Assembly (NCBI GenBank): GCA_022702545.1 | Contig: JAHRBC010000002.1 | Location: 7,626,001-7,690,000 of the forward strand | Source of the DNA: Phycomyces nitens | Taxonomy: Eukaryota > Mucoromycota > Mucoromycetes > Mucorales > Phycomycetaceae | Length of the DNA stretch: 64,000 nt | Reading direction: 5' to 3' | Shown here: piece by piece, positions 59,801-64,000 of the stretch | Layout: each line of letters begins with the position of its first letter | Numbering within the stretch: the first letter of the stretch is position 1 | The notes under the pieces: generated by a model | The model's input: only the letters and a program-made list of their open reading frames with translations | The model's database searches: none | Told to the model about the DNA's origin: nothing | Translations under genes and position numbers: made by a program

Positions 59801-60474
59801 GGCTTTATCTTGTGGGAGCCTTGTGGGTGAAGAACAAATTCGACGCCATTACGGTGCAAGTACCAGTTGTCAGATTGCCAGTCAGGAATAGGTTTTGCCT
59901 GTTGTAACCAAGTTCGGCCAAGAATGAGATCAAATTTTGTAGGAAAAACATAGGCATCAATTGTGTCCATATAGCCATTGAGAGATAACGATAGTGTAGC
60001 CTTCTGATCAATGTTGATTGTATGACCACCAGCCGTTTCGACAGGACGACCACTGATATTGACAAGGTTCTGAGCTGAGTTGGCGATATGGGGGGAAACA
60101 TAGTTTGCACTTGCCCCACTATCGATCAGTACAGAAATCAATGTTTCACTAAGCATAGCAGGGTACAACGGAAGATCTGTGTCTGCGACAGCATAAAGTC
60201 CTTCGAGAAATGTTTGATCGGTGGTTAAGTATGGGTCAAAGTTATCTTCAATGAGTGTAGGTGTGTCTGGTTCAGATATGGGTACATGTATATGCTTTGG
60301 TACATCCAGTAACTCAGGATTTTCAGGTACATTGGAAACATAGGGATAGGAATCACAAGTTTCTTTATTAATAGTAGTATAAGGTATCTCATTATTTTTA
60401 CTGGCCTCTGGGGAGGATTTTTCTTCCATGCTACACAACCGACCTCCCGTTACAGTTGTGCCTTGCAAAAACCC
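56797..60474 (-). CDS. gypsy2 pol (protease-RT-RNase H-integrase)
   Basis: About 1223 codons open in the -1 frame relative to gag, entered at the heptamer 60474-60468. With residues counted from 60468: protease VLIDSGAS (DSGA 116-119), RT with YLDD 450-453, RNase H TDAS 602-605, integrase zinc finger H809, H814, C844, C847, and the integrase triad D877 (WHLDF), D937 (LTDRG), E973 (CERLNG) with the standard 35-residue spacing. A GPY-type module (GPYIVVDK ... VPYKSWVHADRL) follows. No chromodomain is evident. It ends in TGA within the 3' LTR; the polypurine tract is translated as part of the tail. No disabling mutation is visible. Confidence 0.93.
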   Translation of the reverse strand, partial: GFLQGTTVTGGRLCSMEEKSSPEASKNNEIPYTTINKETCDSYPYVSNVPENPELLDVPKHIHVPISEPDTPTLIEDNFDPYLTTDQTFLEGLYAVADTDLPLYPAMLSETLISVLIDSGASANYVSPHIANSAQNLVNISGRPVETAGGHTINIDQKATLSLSLNGYMDTIDAYVFPTKFDLILGRTWLQQAKPIPDWQSDNWYLHRNGVEFVLHPQGSHKIKPQLNYLISAKQVQKLVGKEEAACYFLHIKGEMDNDNSDSQWTDLVNEFSNVFQDGLPGLPPDRDVQHVINTGDAYPTNKPPFKMSPRELDELNKQLKELLDLGLIHPSSSPWGAPILFVKKKNGEMRICVDYRALNKVTIRNNHPLPRIDECLERLKGANHFTSLDLRSGYHQVRIQQSDIPKTAFNTRYGQYEFLVLPFGLTNALPTFQQLMNKVLGECLDDFALVYLDDILIFSKTPAEHEKHVRHVLNRLRDAKLIANQKKSEFNKKELTFLGFQVSSQGILPSPEKIKTIQDWTPPTNVQEVRQFIGLAQHYCQFIPGFAGIAAPLTDLTKGVGPKKQSIVWMDTCQTSFEILKDKLSSAPVLLAPDMDKLFRIETDASDFGVGAVLLQEDKEGVWKPLAYESKKLSTAERSYPAQERELLGILHALRTWCCMIEGRPFTVFTDHLPLKYFRSQVKPTPRLVRWISEFELYDPVIQYKPGKENGVPNVLSRLDGPECIVSDVESMEPDYLYAMPTSETADWPKFYAHPEEEWPEDIKDFLVKQRKNFVVRNQKVFRLVKTGDTVQEIRFALFSKRADLVNSFHTGFGHAGETTVYDLMKKRWWWPAMRNQIQEWLTKCPECQLASNAERNIHHAPMIPLDVPPAFSRWHLDFIGELPTTSHGNRWILVAVDYATNWPIARAVPDATGEAIATFLYEEIVMRFGCPDEILTDRGPNFMSQILAHYIKKIKLHHKLTSAFHPRTNGKCERLNGILKQMLRKYVNGAIHRWDEYLDSALLACRIRKHRTTGFSPFFLTYGREPRLPGDFLRPSLDSSLPEDPQVLADSSLPFLRQLRQARQDAETRVASISQQDKDRWDSIMKPHQFAIGEYLLLRHENKFGLEYNWMGPYIVVDKNPETNIYKITTIEGVPYKSWVHADRLKIAKSDDFSKTWYHPTASRAEMRRQTAIDSTPPLSLSLLDSTLVDRGLSTVLGGGDVVLNFGDTNSSDLSLQMKHDLK
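56867..56878 (-). promoter_or_regulatory. gypsy2 polypurine tract
   Basis: Minus strand GGGAGGGGGTGA immediately before the 3' LTR start TGTCGTGC. Confidence 0.8.
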
Positions 60475-61577
60475 TGCTTCTTGCGGTTCTCCTCATCCAA
60501 CTGCTTTATGGCGGCCAAACGTTGGTGACACTGTCTCTGCATGTGTCCGGCCTTGTTGCACCAGTGGCAGATCACCTCGGAGCGGTTGTAGGTAGGTCTC
60601 CTTGGCTGGAACCGGCGTCGGGAATCAATGGCATCGAGCTCCATGGGTACTGGTTCCTGCATTCTGTACTGTTGCTGGTACTGATACTGTTGCTGGTACT
60701 GCTGTGGCTGAGGCTGGTACTGCTGCGGCTGCTGGTAATATACTTGTGGGTGTCCAAGCTGTCTGCTACTTTCATATGTCTGTGCCATCTGCATTGCTTC
60801 GTCCACATCGATAGGTGTCAGAGTGATGACATGGAGTCTAACATCTTGCTGCAGACCACGTACAAATCGGTCCTGTGCCTCTTCGTTTGTCATTGTTGGT
60901 ATTTCTAACTGAATGTTTCGAAATTCATCAACATATTCCAGAACAGATCTGGTCTGGGAAAGGCTTGCCAATTGGTCCCTGGCAGAACGAAGAGTGTGGG
61001 CAGGACAGAATTCATCAACAATGGCCTCCTTGAATGGCTTCCAGGCGGAGGGATATGTTGGTTTACGCTCCATGCATTGCCACCAGACATCGGCACGGCC
61101 TCAAAGTAAGTTCACAGCATACAACATGGTCTTTTCTGCGGTGAACTCATAGTACTCCGTGTAACGTTCTACTGTTCTCAACCAGCCATCCAAAATCATT
61201 GCGGATCGTTCACCATGGTAACACTCGGGTTGGCGGATGCGTTCTCCACTGGGTTTCTGGTTTGCAATAGCACGCTTGAAGGCGTCGGCCATGGTGTTGG
61301 CTATTTCTGTCATATCGGGACTTTTTGACATAGCTTCAGGGTTTCCGGTTAACGTGGCAACAAGATTCTTTGTGTGTTTTGACCAGTGTTCTTCTCTTTT
61401 TTGAGTGGATGGTATTCTCTGCTCACTAGGCAAGAATGGTATTGTTCGGCTTGACTTGTAACTTGCCACTAAGTTTTCAGGTAATGCTGCTTGGACTCGT
61501 TCTTCGATCTCAAAGTGCTGCTTTTCTTCGTTGGTATATTCTTTCTTGTCTTCAACGAATTGTCTTTCTGGATTCAT
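60450..61577 (-). pseudogene. gypsy2 gag, one internal TGA
   Basis: Frame from ATG 61577. The retrotransposon gag region is interrupted by TGA at 61101-61103 (VNLL-stop-GRADVWW, where gypsy1 reads TLLCDRADVWW) and continues in the same frame to a TAA at 60450. It has a glutamine/tyrosine-rich stretch (QQYQPQPQQYQQQY) and a zinc knuckle CHWCNKAGHMQRQC. The last 25 nt overlap pol. Without the TGA the gene would be complete. Confidence 0.85.
60468..60474 (-). promoter_or_regulatory. candidate -1 ribosomal frameshift site, gag-pol
   Basis: The minus strand reads CAG GGT TTT TGC in the gag frame, giving the X-XXY-YYZ heptamer G-GGT-TTT. A -1 slip moves ribosomes from gag into the open pol frame; the gag stop is 15 nt further on. 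GGGUUUA/U heptamers are known to function in -1 frameshifting. I did not find an obvious strong stem just downstream. Confidence 0.65.
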
Positions 61578-61603
61578 AGAGTATTCTTGAGGAGGATCGT
61601 TAA

Positions 61604-61616
61604 GCTTCAGCTACCA
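61604..61616 (-). promoter_or_regulatory. gypsy2 primer-binding site
   Basis: Minus strand TGGTAGCTGAAGC two bases after the 5' LTR; the first ten bases are identical to gypsy1, indicating the same tRNA primer. Confidence 0.7.
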
Positions 61617-61618
61617 AT

Positions 61619-61936
61619 TGTCGTTCCTGATCTAGGCTATCTTCCAATTCACTGTAAACGTAGTCGAATTGGTCAAGCTTTAATACACAGGAGTATTCAA
61701 AATAAGAGAGAGGATAAAAGATAATTTTTATTGTTTTGAATTGGGATATCTTATATAGTTTCCTAAATGATTATTCATCTTTGACTACACTGAAGAGGTG
61801 TCTAATGTTCTTACAAAATTATTATAAACTGATTACCAATTTCTAAAATTACAAACAGATGAATAATCATTTCAAATCATGCTTCATTTGTAAAGACAAG
61901 TCACTAGAATTTGTATCACCAAAATTAAGCACGACA
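61619..61936 (-). repeat. gypsy2 5' LTR
   Basis: 318 bp, paired with 56549-56866. The minus strand shows TATATAAGATATC as a core promoter candidate. Confidence 0.95.
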
Positions 61937-61942
61937 TGAGTA

Positions 61943-61987
61943 TGTCAGGTATTGATCTGGTATTTCTTTTCTGGCACTTGTAACTAA
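61943..61987 (-). repeat. gypsy1-type LTR fragment, cut by element E
   Basis: TGTCAGGTATTGATCTGG through CTTGTAACTAA matches the first 45 bp of the gypsy1 LTR. It is preceded by TGAGTA, close to the GAGTG that precedes the gypsy1 LTR at 47308. Element E interrupts it at 61988. Confidence 0.85.
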
Positions 61988-62534
61988 CACTACAAAAGTC
62001 TAAGGGTATTATGTAGATAAAACTTATAAAATAAGCTACTTAATTGTATAATTTTACTATGCTTTTGGTAATATATAATTGTGATCCGTAGTAGACTAAA
62101 AAGATATGGGGGTGAACTGAATCATCCTACCTACTGGTGTACAAGAATCCAATGTAGAATATTTAAATGACCTCAAACAGTGCAAAACTTAAATATACAT
62201 TGTAGCCACAATATATTCCTAGTCGATCTACCCTTTTTTGCATTGTATTTTATGATACACAGACAGTTTGTGTCAGGGGAGATTGGCTACTTACAAACAA
62301 CCAGTTTTATCTTTCATTATATTTTATAGTGGGTTTTATAGTATGTTTTAACAGTCCATCAAGGATGATTGTAGACTATGGCAAGGTAATTGTAGTTATT
62401 CTATGCAAACAAGCCTCCCTGGTTTGTTTGTTTTTTTTGGAGCAATAGATTCTGAAAATTTTTATTTTTCGTTTTATTTGATAAAAAAATACATTTGCGC
62501 TATACATTCTAGTCTCTAGATTATTTCTTTGGTA

Positions 62535-63885
62535 CAGTCACACCGATTATTGTTAAATAAAAATAAATTTCAAGCAATTTCAAAAATAGGTATACACCTT
62601 TTTCAAGAAGTATTTACTCTATGAATAAAATAGCTAGAACTCTTATATTTTGTAGAAACAAAGGTTATTATATATATTTTATAAATGTTGAAAAAAAAAT
62701 AGTTTTTTTTAGTACTTTGTTGTACCACCACGGGCATCAATCACCGCTTGACATCTTCTTTGCATGCTCCCAACTAGACGCTTTGCATACTCGATGCCCA
62801 ACCTCGCCCATTCTTCTTGTAGGGCTACCTCCAAATCATCTAGATTGTTGATAGAGGTTCTCCTCTTCTCAACCTGCCTTTCAAGAGCACTCCATATATG
62901 CTCAATGGGGTTCAGATCAGGGCTTTGAGCTGGCCAGTACTCAAATCCCCTGATCTGATGAGTCTCCTTCCACCATCGAGCATATCTACCCGTATGGCAG
63001 CTTGCACCATCTTCCTGAAGGATGAAGTCTCTCTCCTCACTTTCGGTAATGGTTTTAAACCAAGGATGGAATGTAGATGCCAAAATATCTACATATGCAT
63101 CTTGGTTTACGGAATCCGTCTTGACAATCTTCAAAGGACCAAATCCTTTACCCCAAAAGCAGCCCCAAACCATGATGCCACCGCCTCCCCACTTCACTGT
63201 TGACATGGTATTCCTTTCTTCATATCTTTCTCCAACTTTTCGGAGCACTTGCTTGCCACAATCGTTACTGTTCAAGCAGAAACGAGACTCATCAGACCAA
63301 ATGACGTTATTCCATTGGTCGTCTGTCCAGTTCACTCGTTCTTTGGCCCAGCAAAGTCTATTCTTCTTGTGTCTTTCTGTTAAGCGAGGCTTATGTGCAG
63401 CAACACAAGATTTGAAGTCAAGCCGCTTGACAGATGCAATTAAAGTGTCTTTACAGACATTGATCTCCATGTTGCTTAATTCCGTTCTGAGCTGATTATA
63501 CGAGGCAAATGGATCCTCCCGTATAATTCTTTCCAAGTGTCTTTCTGCTCTCTCATCAATTTTTCTTGGAGCACCAGTTGATGTTCGAGGTAATGGACTA
63601 CCATGCAGCTTGATTCGTCTTTTGATCGTTTGCACACTAGGAATACTTATCTCAACAAGCTCTGAAATCTTACGAAGTGAAAGATTGGCTTTTGAGAGGT
63701 AAAAAACTCCAAAGTATTTTTCAAGTGATCGTTCCATATATGGTTCACGAGTGTTTTTCTCAGTTTCTTCAGTTGGCATGTTGATTTGATTAATGATGTG
63801 TTGAGAAATGTAGATTCTTTTTTTGAAATAGGTATAAAATTTTATCATTTTTTTCAATTTTATTTAACAAAGTTCGGTGTGACTG
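62535..63885 (-). mobile_element. Tc1/mariner element, complete
   Basis: Ends CAGTCACACCGATTATTG and ...TCGGTGTGACTG, with an imperfect inverted repeat of about 30 bp, flanked by TA on both sides (62533-62534, 63886-63887). Copy 1 of element E has the uninterrupted TTGGTATATCTATT at about 15312, proving the empty site. Length 1351 bp. It holds one intact transposase and is the youngest-looking insertion in the window. Confidence 0.96.
62709..63779 (-). CDS. Tc1/mariner transposase, intact
   Basis: Start chosen at ATG 63779 (MPTEETEKN); an in-frame ATG further up at 63857 lies nearly in the terminal repeat and would add 26 unconserved residues. 356 aa, the usual Tc1 size. N-terminal paired helix-turn-helix region (LRKISELVEISIPSVQTIKRR; APRKIDERAERHL) for terminal-repeat binding. 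The catalytic domain carries WSDESRF (first Asp), LQEDGASCHTGR (second Asp) and SPDLNPIEHIW (Glu). By my count 35 residues separate the second Asp and the Glu, one more than classic DD34E Tc1. A glycine-rich box GGGGIMVWGC is present. It cuts and pastes the element at TA sites. No internal stop or frameshift is visible. Confidence 0.95.
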   Translation of the reverse strand: MPTEETEKNTREPYMERSLEKYFGVFYLSKANLSLRKISELVEISIPSVQTIKRRIKLHGSPLPRTSTGAPRKIDERAERHLERIIREDPFASYNQLRTELSNMEINVCKDTLIASVKRLDFKSCVAAHKPRLTERHKKNRLCWAKERVNWTDDQWNNVIWSDESRFCLNSNDCGKQVLRKVGERYEERNTMSTVKWGGGGIMVWGCFWGKGFGPLKIVKTDSVNQDAYVDILASTFHPWFKTITESEERDFILQEDGASCHTGRYARWWKETHQIRGFEYWPAQSPDLNPIEHIWSALERQVEKRRTSINNLDDLEVALQEEWARLGIEYAKRLVGSMQRRCQAVIDARGGTTKY

Positions 63886-64000
63886 TATATCTATTTTACC
63901 AATCGATATTTCTTGGTCGGCACCATCAACTGGTTCTTAATAGAGCCAGGATACTTACCTAGCTGAGAGAAAGCCAATACTGTCTAAAAGTAAAAGAGAA

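Larger units (their letters stand above)
56549..61936 (-). mobile_element. Ty3/gypsy retrotransposon gypsy2, complete
   Basis: Two 318-bp LTRs, coding on the minus strand, 5388 bp. The left LTR starts inside the AGTG that follows the solo LTR; the right flank is TGAGTA and then a gypsy1-type LTR. No matching target duplication remains, consistent with recombination among neighbouring LTRs at this hotspot. Gag has one TGA; pol is intact. Confidence 0.93.
61988..64000. mobile_element. non-autonomous CACTA element E, copy 2 (runs off the window)
   Basis: CACTACAAAAGTCTAAGGG at 61988 matches copy 1 (14772) to 62534 and again from 63886 to the window end. The interruption is the Tc1/mariner element. 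The right end is not in the window. Confidence 0.88.

Noticed and set aside
19719..61103. Possible reassignment of UGA to a sense codon, since several transposon frames are broken only by TGA
   Set aside because: The expected residues differ (Arg in Helitron, Gln or similar in gypsy1, Cys in gypsy1's counterpart of the gypsy2 site), gypsy2 pol ends at TGA, and CGA-to-TGA mutation explains the cases more simply.

Overview
The window is a mobile-element graveyard with one recognisable host gene, tRNA-Val(UAC) at 47167-47238. The DNA is AT-rich, introns are short (about 40-85 bp, GT-AG), and the element mix (CACTA/tnp2, Ty3/gypsy, Helitron, MULE, Tc1/mariner) suggests a fungal chromosome, most likely an early-diverging (Mucoromycota-like) fungus. 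The lineage is inference; there is no rRNA or housekeeping protein to confirm it.

Layout. 1-5.8 kb: the C-terminal half of a Helitron helicase, the arm of a 'CACTG' element carrying a seven-exon spliced gene, and a degenerate repeat interrupted by a 1574-bp terminal-inverted-repeat element with a provable empty site. 5.8-9.5 kb: CACTA copy A. 10.6-12.2 kb: a non-autonomous CACTG element with TTA target duplication. 12.5-14.7 kb: a dead MULE transposase. 14.8-16.5 kb: a non-autonomous CACTA element 'E' with TAT duplication. 16.5-19.0 kb: a truncated tnp2-like transposase whose element end cuts into a Helitron Rep gene (19.0-21.9 kb). 22.0-32.9 kb: two nested CACTG elements; element 1 (24331-30693, TGT duplication) lies inside the arm of element 2. 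32.9-36.8 kb: CACTA copy B. 36.9-42.2 kb: a third CACTG element in the opposite orientation. 42.2-47.2 kb: six head-to-tail LTRs ending 6 bp before the tRNA gene. 47.3-61.9 kb: gypsy1 (itself split by CACTA copy C), a solo LTR and gypsy2. 62-64 kb: a second copy of E, split by a Tc1/mariner element.

How the genes fit together. The CACTG elements recur with one plan: a tnp2-like transposase (about 970 codons, four exons) and a smaller four-exon 'companion' gene transcribed toward each other, plus a third, previously unnamed multi-exon gene in the arm, divergent from the companion. The three companion genes are all intact and keep exon 2 at exactly 306 nt, whereas every transposase copy is broken. 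The third gene has an expanded tandem array of alternating exons in element 2.

Most nonsense codons in the dead elements fit C-to-T change (CAG to TAG, CAA to TAA, and TGA where arginine is expected). Only the Tc1 transposase, gypsy2 pol and the companion genes look undamaged.
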